Assembly: GCA_001936135.1 (NCBI GenBank)
Contig: CP012812.1
Location: 2,232,001 to 2,296,000 of the forward strand
Direction of reading: 5' to 3'
DNA: 64,000 bases
Source of the DNA: Saccharomycopsis fibuligera x Saccharomycopsis cf. fibuligera
Lineage: Eukaryota > Ascomycota > Saccharomycetes > Ascoideales > Saccharomycopsidaceae
Within the stretch, counting starts at the first letter, position 1; the number at the start of each line of letters is the position of its first letter. Positions 31,156 through 41,400 of this stretch are shown here, piece after piece. The translations under genes were made by a program, and so were the position numbers. The notes below the pieces were generated by a model. The model had not been told where the DNA came from, did no database searches, and worked only from the letters and a program-made list of their open reading frames with translations.

Positions 31156-31943
31156 GTTTTTCTTATATATGCTCGATGATTTGACAGATTATGTAGATGT
31201 AGAATCCTATCTTATGTAGGGAAGGGCAAATTAAGATTGAAAGGGATCTTAAAATAACAAGCAAAACGTGAAGCTTTGTTGATAGAAAAGAGGACCAGAT
31301 ACTAAAATTGAGATGACAATGACAAGTTGATATGTTTAGACTTAAAGACAGATGTGCCATGGCAGAGGAATCCCTTGAGCTTATATATCTAACTGCCGCT
31401 GGTGGTACACTGCGCAGTGCTGCAGCTCCACCCGAGATACGCCCTTCAAGTGCCAGTGACCCGTGGCGGTGGGTGGGCGGAAGCCAGCCAAGGAGAACGG
31501 AAAGCGGGGGAGGGGCTGAACATTTACTACGGAATAGCTGCTGTAGCACCACAAAATAGACATCATATAAGACGATCTCTCATATATTTTAACTGAAAGG
31601 AACAGTGCTTCGCTCTAAATCATTATGACCATGACCATCACCACTTCTTGCCTTTCTTCTTTACCGACACCAATAGCATTTGTAAATGCTTCCCTTGGTG
31701 CTTCTCGAGGTTCCAGAGTTTTCTGTCGCATGTGTGCGCCGGTTAGAAGCTCCGCTCCGGGAATTTACATCGCTAAACAAATTAAAACAATCAATGCCAT
31801 CGATGCCATCGATGCCTGGAATGGCATATCCAGAAACCGCACAATGTAATAGACGGACGCAAACTAACCAGATTATTCGTTGCGAAAAAACGCTCTCTCA
31901 ATTAACTACAGAACTTTACTTTGATAGTACTAGTCACATCACG
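31156..31943. promoter_or_regulatory. Divergent region CRC1/SNF8
   Basis: This 788-bp spacer between the divergent CRC1 and SNF8 contains a locally GC-rich block at about 31395-31530. In-frame sequence upstream of the SNF8 ATG is open to 31686 and has another ATG there, but it does not resemble Snf8. I did not find an obvious CCTCGG fatty-acid-response site. Confidence 0.45.
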
Positions 31944-32771
31944 ATGAGCAAAAAAGTCGGCTTATCAGCCTTCACAAATTCCGAATCTGCCCTCAAACAG
32001 TACCAGCAGCTAGGCAAGACTCTATTTGAACAACAGCATGAGAAACTTGCAGTACAACTATCAGTATTCCAGCAAGCGTTAGCCAATTTTGCCAAAAATC
32101 ATCCTGATGAAATTAAGGGAAATGAGAAATTTCGATCTGAATTCACTAAAATGTGTTTATCTGTAGGAGTAGACCCGTTAGCCGCTAGCTTATCGAAGAA
32201 GCCATCGTCCTCGGGAAGTACCACTGTCAGTGGTACTAGCACTACCAACAACAAAAAGAAAGGAAAGATAAAATCTTTGTGGTCCAAGTTACTAGAAGAC
32301 AATAATGAAGAATTTTACAATGAACTAGCGGTGAAGGTCATTGAAGTTTGCAAACAGTACCAGGACTTGAATGGCGGAATTACTTCGATTGACGAAATCC
32401 TTAAAACTTTAGGCGATCCAAACAGCCCCAATTCAATTCTTGACTTGGATGAAACCGACATTGAGAAAACTGTTAGTTTGCTACAAACCTTGGATGACAA
32501 TTTTGCCATAATTACCATTGGCAATAAGAAATTTGTTCGTTCAATACCACAAGAACTAAACAAGGATCAAAGTACAATCTTAGAAGTATGTGAAATCATG
32601 GGGTATACTTCGGTGCTGCTCTTAGTGGCGAATTATCGCTGGTCGCAGTATAGAGCCCAGGATGTGTTGCAGTCAATGGTAAGTTCTGGGTTTTTGTGGG
32701 TTGATGATCAAACAGAAGAGAATGAGATTCATTATTGGGAACCATCTTGGATAAACCAGTCCATTGTGTAA
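31944..32771 (+). CDS. SNF8: ESCRT-II subunit Snf8/Vps22
   Basis: The protein has 275 residues from the ATG at 31944, beginning 'MSKKVGLSAF', the position where Snf8 family proteins begin. The N-terminal helical hairpin is about 15-75 ('QQLGKTLFEQQHEKLAVQLSVFQQALANFAKNHPDEI'). Two winged-helix domains follow and end in 'SGFLWVDDQ...EIHYWEPSWINQ'. Snf8 forms ESCRT-II with Vps36 and two Vps25 and sorts ubiquitinated cargo into multivesicular bodies. A Ser/Thr/Asn-rich insert lies at about 90-110. Codon 225 is CTG and aligns with a Ser in the human protein as I recall it ('GYVTVSEIKASLKW'), supporting Ser decoding. Confidence 0.93.
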   Translation: MSKKVGLSAFTNSESALKQYQQLGKTLFEQQHEKLAVQLSVFQQALANFAKNHPDEIKGNEKFRSEFTKMCLSVGVDPLAASLSKKPSSSGSTTVSGTSTTNNKKKGKIKSLWSKLLEDNNEEFYNELAVKVIEVCKQYQDLNGGITSIDEILKTLGDPNSPNSILDLDETDIEKTVSLLQTLDDNFAIITIGNKKFVRSIPQELNKDQSTILEVCEIMGYTSVLLLVANYRWSQYRAQDVLQSMVSSGFLWVDDQTEENEIHYWEPSWINQSIV

Positions 32772-33896
32772 AAAACTTTATCAACAGTAATTAGCTATAG
32801 CTATATTCTGCTTTTTGCTATAGCTTATTGATATATTTGGGTAAACTTGGTATCTGCGTTCAGCAGTCACTATATATGTCGGACTCCAGGTTGAGTGACC
32901 ATTGCCAATGCTTGGTATGTATACATGACCCTGTTATGCCACGAAAAGACTGACTTTATCCTCACACACGCATTCAATTAGTCATTAAATTATTCAATCA
33001 CTCGCATCTATCTTCCCATTTTCCATATGTATGATAATTATATCTCTGATAACATACTCTTCGTGTTCTTAGCAAACTTAGCTACCGGGTTTTCTTGTTC
33101 CCTGCCATTTTTTCTTTTGAATGAACCACTCAATTGCGTAGACAAATCTCCGCAATCATATATGATCGTAATTGTCACGGATCAGGACTAAATCATGGAG
33201 CTCCGATATGCCGAAAATTTCCATGGCTGATAGGCAAGCTTTAAATTTACGGAACTCCCGACATGCATGACTTCCGTCCAGCAATTGCTAAGTAGCCCAT
33301 ACAAAATAATCATTCAATTCAATTCATCCCATAGTAAGATATAACCGCTGCTGGCATAATTGGAAACTTTGCCCAAATATCATGTTGCTTTTTGAACAAG
33401 ATGTATTTCGCTACTTTAGTAACTTATTATTTAGTGTTTGCGAAGGATGAAAGTGGTCTTGCAAATCAGAAAAGATTTTTTAAAATAAAACAAAAAAAAA
33501 AAAAAAAAAAAAAGAGAGAAATTAAGAAGTTCATTGATGTATCATAGCATGGTGCCATCTAATTTCCTTTGAAGAATATAAGTGCTTTGATTTCAAGCAC
33601 CCAAGTATTTAATTATCATATTGTGTCTTGTTTAGTGCTGCTTTGTTTGTCAGCAACAGTAAATTTATAGGTTAAGCTGCAGACATTAAATACTTATTTT
33701 CCAACATGCATGGCTGGCGCTATTTTGCATACATTTATAGGGTGGTAACCTATCGAAAGCAGTTGTGTATTTGGTTTCAAAGCATATATGTATTTTGAGA
33801 TTTTTTTATATCGTACTCACTGTATATAAAGAAATTTTATGTTACTTAAACCTAAAACATTATCAATTCTCGTTCACCTACTTTTGCTGTCAATTT
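32772..33896. other. Convergent spacer SNF8/FAA2
   Basis: These 1.1 kb lie between two 3' ends, long for a convergent spacer. An A run at about 33490-33512 is the main feature. No open frame with coding character and no tRNA signature was found. Confidence 0.45.
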
Positions 33897-36197
33897 TCAA
33901 ATTTTAACCTTTCTATCCTTCTTAATCAACGACCCTTCTTTATATAATTCCTCAATCTCCTTCTTAAACCTTTTTGAAGCAATAATTCTCTTTAACTTAA
34001 AAGTAGGAGTCACAACGTCCTCTTCCAATTTCAAAGGCAAGATATCCGCTTTGAAATTATGAATTTTTTCAAATCCCTGCAATAAATTCTCATCATCGGG
34101 TTTTTTGGCCGCATTCACCATTGTGTTTAATTGCTTTAGTAAGAACCGCTTCATGTCTTTGTTGCCATTAATGAATACAAACAATTCTTGGTCATTGCCC
34201 ATGCGAATTATTTTGTCTATTTGCGTTCCTACATCCTTTGGTATTGAATCATCTTTGCGATGCTTTTGGAGGAAGTGTTTTAGTACAGCTGGTTCAAACC
34301 CCAAGATTCCCACCAAGTATGATTTTACCGAATCTCCATAGACAAACATTTGTGTCAATAATGAACAATTGGACAAATAACTATTTTCTATTCTCTCTGG
34401 AGTAATGTACTCACCCTGGGATAACTTGAAGAAATTCTTCACTCGATCAACTATATGAATACGATTCATGTGATCAATCTTGGCAATGTCCCCAGTATGG
34501 AAAAATCCATCTTCATCAAATGCTTTTGCTGTTTCTTCTGGTCTCTTGTAATAATACTTGAAAATTTGTGGACCTCTAAGCATTAACTCACCCTTAGGTA
34601 TTCCATCTGGATCATCATGAAAAATCATTGCAGGCAAATCTCTTAATCTGAACTCAATTCCACCGCCAGAATACCCACATGATCCTGGGTCTTTTTCAAA
34701 TGCTAAAGAATGAAAAACTCCTGCAAATGATTCAGTCAAACCGTACCCTTGACGAACCCCAATGTTTAGTGCTGCTTTTAAGAATTTCACTGTTTCATTG
34801 GAAATTGGAGCTGACCCTGTAGTGGCTAGTTCAACCTTACTGAATCCAATTGCGTCTCTAAACTTAGGGGTGAAAATCGCATCAAACGGCCAAAGTTCGA
34901 CCTTTTCATGATTTTTCTCTTTTTGCATTTGAATCTTTTTATGAATATTGCTACGAATATATGCTGATTTAGCAGCCCCTTGGCGATCAATCATTTCTTT
35001 AATGGTTGCTTCTAATTTGGTTAGAACTCGCGGAACACTAATAAAGAAATGTGGTTTCAAAATTTTCATATCATCCACCAAAGTGGCGACTGGAACACTA
35101 GTACAGGGGAACCCAATCTTGGCACCCGTACTGATTTGATGAACAAATGTTTGCCTTTCGTAAATGTGGGTCAATGGTAAGAAACTCAAGTATCTAATTT
35201 CATTAACGAATGGATTACGGGATGGAATTCGACCAAAATGATCCATGCAAAAATTTGCCGCTGCCATGAGCGTAACTTGAGAAAGGACCACTCCCTTAGG
35301 CATCCCAGTGGTTCCTGAGGTAAACGAAATGGTATAGAGGTCATTTGGCCCGCATGGTGATAATGGAACTGGATTTCGTTTACCCAACTGTTCCACTTGC
35401 TCCATATCATATAAATCAATACCAACGCTGCTGGCAAGCTTGTATAATGCATAGTCTTTTTGAATATCAAGTTTGTCCATGGAAATCACCACTAGCAAGC
35501 TTGCAAGCTTTCCAGGATCAGATTTTTTCAACTTAAGTAATTTGACAATAGATTCACCTGAAGAAACAACTACAGGAGATTTAGTCAAATTGATAATATA
35601 GCTAGTAGTTCCCGGTCCCAAAGTTTCGTATAATGCAGTATTGACTAAATTGTATGATTGACAAGCAAGATCAGTAAGCACCCATTCTTTACGGTTGCAT
35701 GAGAATATTGAAACAACAAATTTGTATGGTTTATCATTGTTGTATTCGTCAAAATGCGGCAAATTAGTAGCAACTTTTGTTTGGTATTCTTTATGGTTAG
35801 TGACCACTTGCACTAAACCACTTCCAAAGTTGTTTTTTCTTTCTCTAATCGAAGTGTAAGTTTCAAAAGTGTAAAAATCATCATATTGATTAGACTTGGT
35901 GTTGTTGAAAAGTCTGGTGCCTAATGTCTGGTTATTTGGAAAGATTTTGCATACTGCTTCGAAAAGCGCATAATAATTCGTAATTTCGGGAACATGATAC
36001 ACAGCAAGGCCGTCTTTGGCATGTTCAGAGTTACGATAAATTGATGAATAGCCCTGTTTTTCGGTATTTGGGAGGACTACCATGTTAGCATTAGTGACAG
36101 CTAATGCTTTTTCATTGGTAGTGTAGTGGGCAATGAGGGCCTCTTTGAGGCTGTTGACCTGAGAGTCAGTTACCTCGACGGGCTGAGTTGAGGCCAT
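33897..36197 (-). CDS. FAA2: Medium-chain/peroxisomal-type acyl-CoA synthetase Faa2
   Basis: The protein has 766 residues from the ATG at 36197; the frame is open upstream without another ATG. It is closest to S. cerevisiae Faa2 (744 residues). Shared stretches include 'LTDLACQSYNLVNTALYETLGP', the AMP-binding P-loop 'SFTSGTTGMPKGV' (about 291-304), 'LPLTHIYERQ', 'GSAPIS' and 'RQGYGLTESFAGV', and the fatty-acyl signature 'DRVKNFFKLSQGEYITPE'. It activates fatty acids to acyl-CoA with ATP, probably for peroxisomal beta-oxidation. Oddly, the C-terminus is '-RKVKI', not the -EKL/-SKL type PTS1 of Faa2, so peroxisomal import by Pex5 is uncertain. Confidence 0.92.
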   Translation of the reverse strand: MASTQPVEVTDSQVNSLKEALIAHYTTNEKALAVTNANMVVLPNTEKQGYSSIYRNSEHAKDGLAVYHVPEITNYYALFEAVCKIFPNNQTLGTRLFNNTKSNQYDDFYTFETYTSIRERKNNFGSGLVQVVTNHKEYQTKVATNLPHFDEYNNDKPYKFVVSIFSCNRKEWVLTDLACQSYNLVNTALYETLGPGTTSYIINLTKSPVVVSSGESIVKLLKLKKSDPGKLASLLVVISMDKLDIQKDYALYKLASSVGIDLYDMEQVEQLGKRNPVPLSPCGPNDLYTISFTSGTTGMPKGVVLSQVTLMAAANFCMDHFGRIPSRNPFVNEIRYLSFLPLTHIYERQTFVHQISTGAKIGFPCTSVPVATLVDDMKILKPHFFISVPRVLTKLEATIKEMIDRQGAAKSAYIRSNIHKKIQMQKEKNHEKVELWPFDAIFTPKFRDAIGFSKVELATTGSAPISNETVKFLKAALNIGVRQGYGLTESFAGVFHSLAFEKDPGSCGYSGGGIEFRLRDLPAMIFHDDPDGIPKGELMLRGPQIFKYYYKRPEETAKAFDEDGFFHTGDIAKIDHMNRIHIVDRVKNFFKLSQGEYITPERIENSYLSNCSLLTQMFVYGDSVKSYLVGILGFEPAVLKHFLQKHRKDDSIPKDVGTQIDKIIRMGNDQELFVFINGNKDMKRFLLKQLNTMVNAAKKPDDENLLQGFEKIHNFKADILPLKLEEDVVTPTFKLKRIIASKRFKKEIEELYKEGSLIKKDRKVKI

Positions 36198-37219
36198 GTC
36201 TGGGTTATGATGATAGAAGGGTGTATATGAAAATGTGATAGCTGTGTAAGGTAGAAAAGATCCAAGAGGTAGCAAGCAAGCCAGTGACCTAGAATAGAGG
36301 CATGTTTAATACTCAAGAGCAGCAGCAGTGTTTTTATATTGTATTTCTGGGGCAACTAGAGATAAACGAAGGGGAGTGAAGCATATCGTCGCGCGGTGGA
36401 GTCGAGGAACTGCGGAGAGAGCATCGTGCATAATGATACAACAACATGACAACGTTGTTAGCAGGCAACTGTAACCTATATTTTAAAAACTAAGCCAATA
36501 GTTACAGCAGGTTCGGAACAACTAAAGCCATCAACAGTACGCGGATCTAGGTGCTGCTTCGAGAATCACAACCATAAGCACAACCCTTGAAAGGTATTTC
36601 CACGAGCCAGGCTAAAGAATTTTAAGTATACATACATACGATTGCCATATTTATTGTTGAGAAATTTATTGATATGCAGTCTATAGAAATACCACTGTCG
36701 GAGGTTCTGCCCTTCACTCAATGCTGTAAGATATTGAGCAATTGTTATGGCAACTGCAGTACAGCAGTACAGCAGAGTGGGGCAGACAAGTGCACGCGCA
36801 ACCCGAAAAAAAACTAAGGCTTCAATTGATATTAATATTCTATTGACTGACAGAAAGACTGCACAGCAACTGCAGCCGGTGTGATATAGTGCATATAGTA
36901 TCCTAGCCCCATACGCTGCTCCACCTTCCTCTTTCGGAAATAGCCCAAGACACGGACAAGGTGTCATCTGTAGTGCCCCGGACGCTGAACATATGTACTA
37001 AATGCACTCTCAAAACACACCCAGACACCGAACTCCAAACATTCGGACACCATGGAGCCCGCATTATTACGCATAATTTGATGCTCCCTACAATGCGGGT
37101 CTGCTGGTCCTGAAACTTAATCTTGAGGCACAACACTGTATGCCCACCACCGTATGCCGGCAGAACCCGAAAACGTTGATGTACTCTTGTCAGAGACTAC
37201 TAGAGCTACCATCGCAGAG

Positions 37220-37423
37220 TCAGTTGTATGCGTATACTGGAGCATCTTGTGTATCCTGATACCTGGAAATGTCTGGGTTTGACTTTGCTTGCTTCAGGTT
37301 ACGCTTGATTTGGTGTTTGAGATCATGGGATACTACGACAACAGCATGCTTATAGCCTGGCTCATCAGTTTTTGTAACGTCCTGGCTATTAACAATTTGC
37401 TGGATTAAGAATAATATAGCCAT
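37220..37423 (-). CDS. Possible small ORF divergent from micropeptide gene
   Basis: This 67-codon frame starts with an ATG at 37423 and has a hydrophobic N-terminus ('MAILFLIQQIVNSQ') that could be a weak signal or anchor. A polar remainder ends in '-PVYAYN'. It is divergent from the secreted micropeptide at 37654 and shares a 230-bp spacer with it. Codon use is not biased. I do not recognise it, and it may be chance. Confidence 0.2.
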   Translation of the reverse strand: MAILFLIQQIVNSQDVTKTDEPGYKHAVVVVSHDLKHQIKRNLKQAKSNPDISRYQDTQDAPVYAYN

Positions 37424-37466
37424 GATTTATTCAAAACATTTATTGATAGACGCGCCCTTAAATCCC

Positions 37467-37473
37467 TATATAA
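37467..37473 (+). promoter_or_regulatory. TATA box of micropeptide gene
   Basis: TATATAA lies 181-187 bp upstream of the ATG at 37654, followed by pyrimidine-rich sequence and an A/C-rich leader with ACTACATTAC repeated just before the ATG. This spacing fits a strongly expressed, regulated yeast gene. Confidence 0.5.
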
Positions 37474-37653
37474 GCAGTTAGATTCCTTGAATTTATTGTG
37501 TTGTCAAATCCATATGTTTTATTATAATCATTATCATTAAACAATCAAAACAATAATATTCTTCGCAATATTCTCTTTGCTCAGCTTTGATACTTCGTTT
37601 ACCATTAGCAATAACTAACTTGCCCACTACACTACATTACACTACATTACACA

Positions 37654-37779
37654 ATGCAATTCCAATTCGTTTCTGTTGCCGCTATCGTTGCCTTGATCGC
37701 TTCTACTACCGCTGCTCCAATCCCAATGGACATTTACCAACAAATGCAAGCTAACAAACAAGCTGAAATTGATGCTTGA
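37654..37779 (+). CDS. Short secreted peptide precursor (41 residues)
   Basis: This is a complete 42-codon frame from an ATG in good context (ACACAATG) to TGA. The N-terminal ~20 residues are a textbook signal peptide: 'MQFQFVSVAAIVALIAS' followed by 'TTAAPIP', with likely cleavage near Ala20/Ala21. This leaves about 20 residues ('PMDIYQQMQANKQAEIDA' at the end) without Cys, glycosylation sequon or dibasic site. Codons are almost all the preferred ones for highly expressed yeast genes (GCT, GCC, GTT, ATC, TTC, CAA, AAC, TAC, TTG), which is unlikely by chance and differs from the surrounding DNA. A TATA box lies upstream. I know no family for it. It could be a secreted signal, cell-surface or pheromone-like peptide, but no mating-factor repeat is present. 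Confidence 0.65.
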   Translation: MQFQFVSVAAIVALIASTTAAPIPMDIYQQMQANKQAEIDA

Positions 37780-38485
37780 TTTTGATTAGCACTATTACAG
37801 ATACCCACAACCGATTACCGTCACATAACTCACTTAATGGTAGTCTAGTCATTAATTCTTTCTGCCATTACTTGCTCTTTTACCATCAAAGAGTCCATTT
37901 AGATCTTTCACAATATGTCGCTCTTCTGCATTAATCAGATATCAAATGCTCTTCCTCTTTAGCATAAACACCCTCATATATTTGTGGCAGTCATTCGCTT
38001 TTTCATCTCTTTCAATATCAGCATAGCATTTTGATAAAGCTTGTTGTTCAACACTTTCAATTCTTCTTTACGGTAGTATATAGTACACAGTACGGACTGC
38101 ACACTGTCCACCACTATCTACTTTTTCCTTCTTATTATAGAATAATTATAGACTCATTAGGGTTTTAGACATCTTTAGACATTTTTTTTATTTTTACTTT
38201 TAATCTTTTTTTTTTTTTTTTTTTTTTTTTATTATTTTACCTTGCTTTAAATTTATTTAATTTTTTTTAATTTGCTTTCTGTTTACACAATGAAAAACGA
38301 TTTTTTACTTATTATAAGCACCGTTTAGTGAACAAATGTAAAATCCTTTTTTTTTTTTTTTTTTCGAACATCTAGCTTTCTATGTATTTGGCAAAATATT
38401 GTTAGAGTTCCAGGCAAACTTACAAAAGTACAAAAAAGGGAAACAAACACATAAATCAAAAAGCTCACACCATCAAAGTTAATAA
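37780..38485. other. 3' flank of micropeptide gene, convergent spacer
   Basis: This 706-bp spacer is very pyrimidine-rich (T runs at about 38205-38230 and 38348-38364). It presumably contains a 3' UTR of several hundred bases for the micropeptide and the 3' end of the converging coiled-coil gene. No further ORF is supported. Confidence 0.45.
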
Positions 38486-41400
38486 TCATGCCCGTTCATT
38501 ATTTAGGCGCTTTTCGCTCAGACCTTCGTTTTCCACTTGTGCTCTTTGAATTGCACTCCGAATTTCTGCTGGATTTTCTATATCTTTAATAGCATGCTTA
38601 TGAGGCAGTGCATCTTTGATTTTAGATTTGCCCTTAGCCACAATTCTATCCAGTTCATCAAATTTCACAAATTTGACTTCCTCATTCCAGGATACCGAAA
38701 CCTTCCGCTTGTTGCTATCATTGGTATTGCTGCTGTTGTTGCTAGTAATAATTTTTTTGAAATTTGATTTTGATAATGGCTTTTGAGTCAAGGTTGGCCT
38801 TTTGTCACTAAAAAACCGTTGCAAAGGCTGCGGTTGCAGCTGCCCTTGTGACTGTTGTGATTGCTGTGTCTGCGGTAATGGTAGCTGCTGTTGAGATTTA
38901 TGCTGGGGAGGCAATTCCGTAGTTGGCAGAGTAACCGGTGTAACAACTGTACGATCAGTACTTGGGAAATAAATCTCTTTTGATGAATGTTTTTCCACTT
39001 GTGAGTTTAATGTTGGATTTGATTCTTGATTATCAATAGGTATATATTTTTTCTTTTTTGATGGAGGAATATATGATTCATATTGCCTATACTGCGGATA
39101 GAAATTTGCTGAATAGTGAGGCTTTGGACCTGGAGTGTGTTTGTCATGCATGGGTTTCCACAGCAAAGATTGACTATGGTAATCCCCAGCCTGGCTTGGT
39201 CCATGATAGTTAGACCCTTGATAATTAGCTCCTTGGTTACTGATCCCAGTACCAGCATAACCGTACAATGTCTTGAGTCGCTTAGGATACTGACGCCCCT
39301 TTTGCTCAGCAATAGCAGAATTTCTCAGTTCTAAATGTTCCACAAATGGTTCTAAGCGTGTGTCACTACCAAGTTTTTCTTCATTTCCTTCCTCGCTAGA
39401 ATTGCTAGAAACATGTTGAGGTATACCAGCATTCGTGATTCTTGCAAGTTCTTGCTCAAGTAATGCCTTTCCATTATTTTTTTCCGTTTCATCTTTGACT
39501 GTTGACACCTTTGGTTTTGGTTTCACTTCGGTAACTCCTGTAATCTCCAATCGCTTTACCAAAGTATCAATGCTTTTAGTAATTTGAGGTTTTTCAACAG
39601 CGGCATTTTTCGCACCATTAAGAAAAACTTGCAGTGGAGCAGGCTCCTCATCGTTGACTGGTATTGCACTACTTTTCGCTGATACATCAATTTTAGCTAC
39701 AGCATGATTCATTTTTGGCGAATATTTCGGTTCTCCATCATTAGTGGTCTCAGCATTTGCTTTATTCTTAGCAGCTAGTGCTCGCTCTTTGGTGACTGAG
39801 TTTTGCAAGTTGCCAATCTCTTGGTCAAGCTCGACAATTTCGCCATTAAGTACACTACGCTTCAGTTGTTCGGGATTTATAGTTGTAAGAGAAACAGCTT
39901 CATTATCTTTTTGAGCATCAACTTTTGAAACTGGTTTCACCATGGCAGTTTTTAATTTTTTTCGTAATTGCTCTTCTTTTTCCAGTAAATATTCGGGAGA
40001 AACTCTTGAGCCGGCCAAAGAAGATTCATTGTTTTTTGAAGAATTATTTCTAGTGGCCATACCAGGTAGAACCCTTCCATTATTTAAATCCAAAGGCTCG
40101 TCTTTTTTATTCTGTTCAATACCATTTGATGACCTATCAATATCCGCCTTAGACGCCGAACTAGCATTCTGTGGCGTGGTTTCCTTGGTATCAAGAGTTT
40201 CATTAGAAGATTTAATATTTGATTTATTTTGGTCTGCGCTAGGTTCTTCTCTATGAGCGTTATGACTTATTGTAGAGGTAAAGTCTGGAAGTAAAGTTGC
40301 TGTGGGTGAGTTCTTATTGGTTTTCGGTGTCATATCTGGAAGAAGACTTATTGATGTAGATTTCTTGGCTGTTGGAAATGGTGCAATTGATGTCGGCCTT
40401 TTATTCAATGCTGGTCTCGTGTCTTGAACTGACGCTACTGTCGTTAATTTTCTGTTTAAGCTGCTTTGCTGGGTGGTATCTTGTTTTCTTAAGATCTTAG
40501 ATTGACCCTTAAAATCTATACTAATTTTTCTAACAGGCACGGGTCTTTCTTTGTATGATAATCCCTTCTGTATTTGTGTATCCTCTCTTTTAACTTGTGT
40601 TGAGCTTGCAATGAAGGGCTTCCCACCTTTTGCAAGTTCTAGTTTCGTCTTCGCCTTATCTGGCTGAGTTTCTTTAAAGTTGAGTTCTGTTACACCCTTT
40701 TCCACCTTTCGCCTGACCAAAGTATCATGTCTTTTTTGAGCTTCTGCCATTTCCCTTTCTTTTTCCTCTTTCTGTTTTCTGAGCTTCTCTTGTTCAAGTG
40801 CTACTTTTTCTCTGCTTTGTTTCAAGATGCGTTCACGCTCAATTTTCTCTATTGCTTCTTTTTTTACTTTCTCATTTTGAAGCTTTTCTCTTTCAGCTTT
40901 CTCTTTCTCGTCATTCGCTTTCTGAAATTGTTTTCCAGTAAGCTCTTTGGCAAGTTTTTCAAAACTTTGGTTTAGTTTATTTTTCTCTAATTTAGTTTTC
41001 CAAATTCTCTCTTGTTCCAATTCTTCTTTATCAAGCTGTTCCTCTTCAACCTTTTCCTTTTCTAATACTTCCTTACTTCTTTCCTGTTCTCCTTTCTCAA
41101 ATTCTTCTTTTTTAAACTTTTGAATTTGAGCCATTGCTTCTTTTTGATCTCGTTCTGTCTCAATTATCTCATCAGTTCTCTCTTTTTCAAACTTCTCTTT
41201 CTCAAGTCGACCTTCTGTAATCATTTCCTTCTCCTCCTTCTTTCTTTTACCTTCAGCTATCAATTCTCCATAAAAAATCTGTTTTTCTAACATAGCCTTT
41301 TCCTTTTCCAACATTTCTTTCTTCAATTGTTCCACCTGCACACTTTCTCTTGCTTCTTGTCTCGCAACAAGAGCTTCCTTTCTCAGCTTTTCTTCTATTC

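Larger units (their letters stand above)
36198..37653. other. Intergenic region FAA2 to micropeptide gene
   Basis: This 1.46-kb stretch holds the FAA2 promoter at the left and the promoter of the secreted micropeptide at the right. Small minus-strand frames at 36566-37136 overlap each other and look like noise. A further 67-codon frame (37220-37423, minus) is listed separately. Confidence 0.45.

Noticed and set aside
31686-31943. Upstream in-frame extension of SNF8 to an earlier ATG
   Set aside because: The added 86 residues contain repeats like 'SMPSMPSMPGM' and do not resemble Snf8. The family starts at the ATG at 31944.
36566-37136. Overlapping minus-strand frames upstream of FAA2
   Set aside because: Different frames cover the same DNA, neither shows a domain, and codon use is unbiased.
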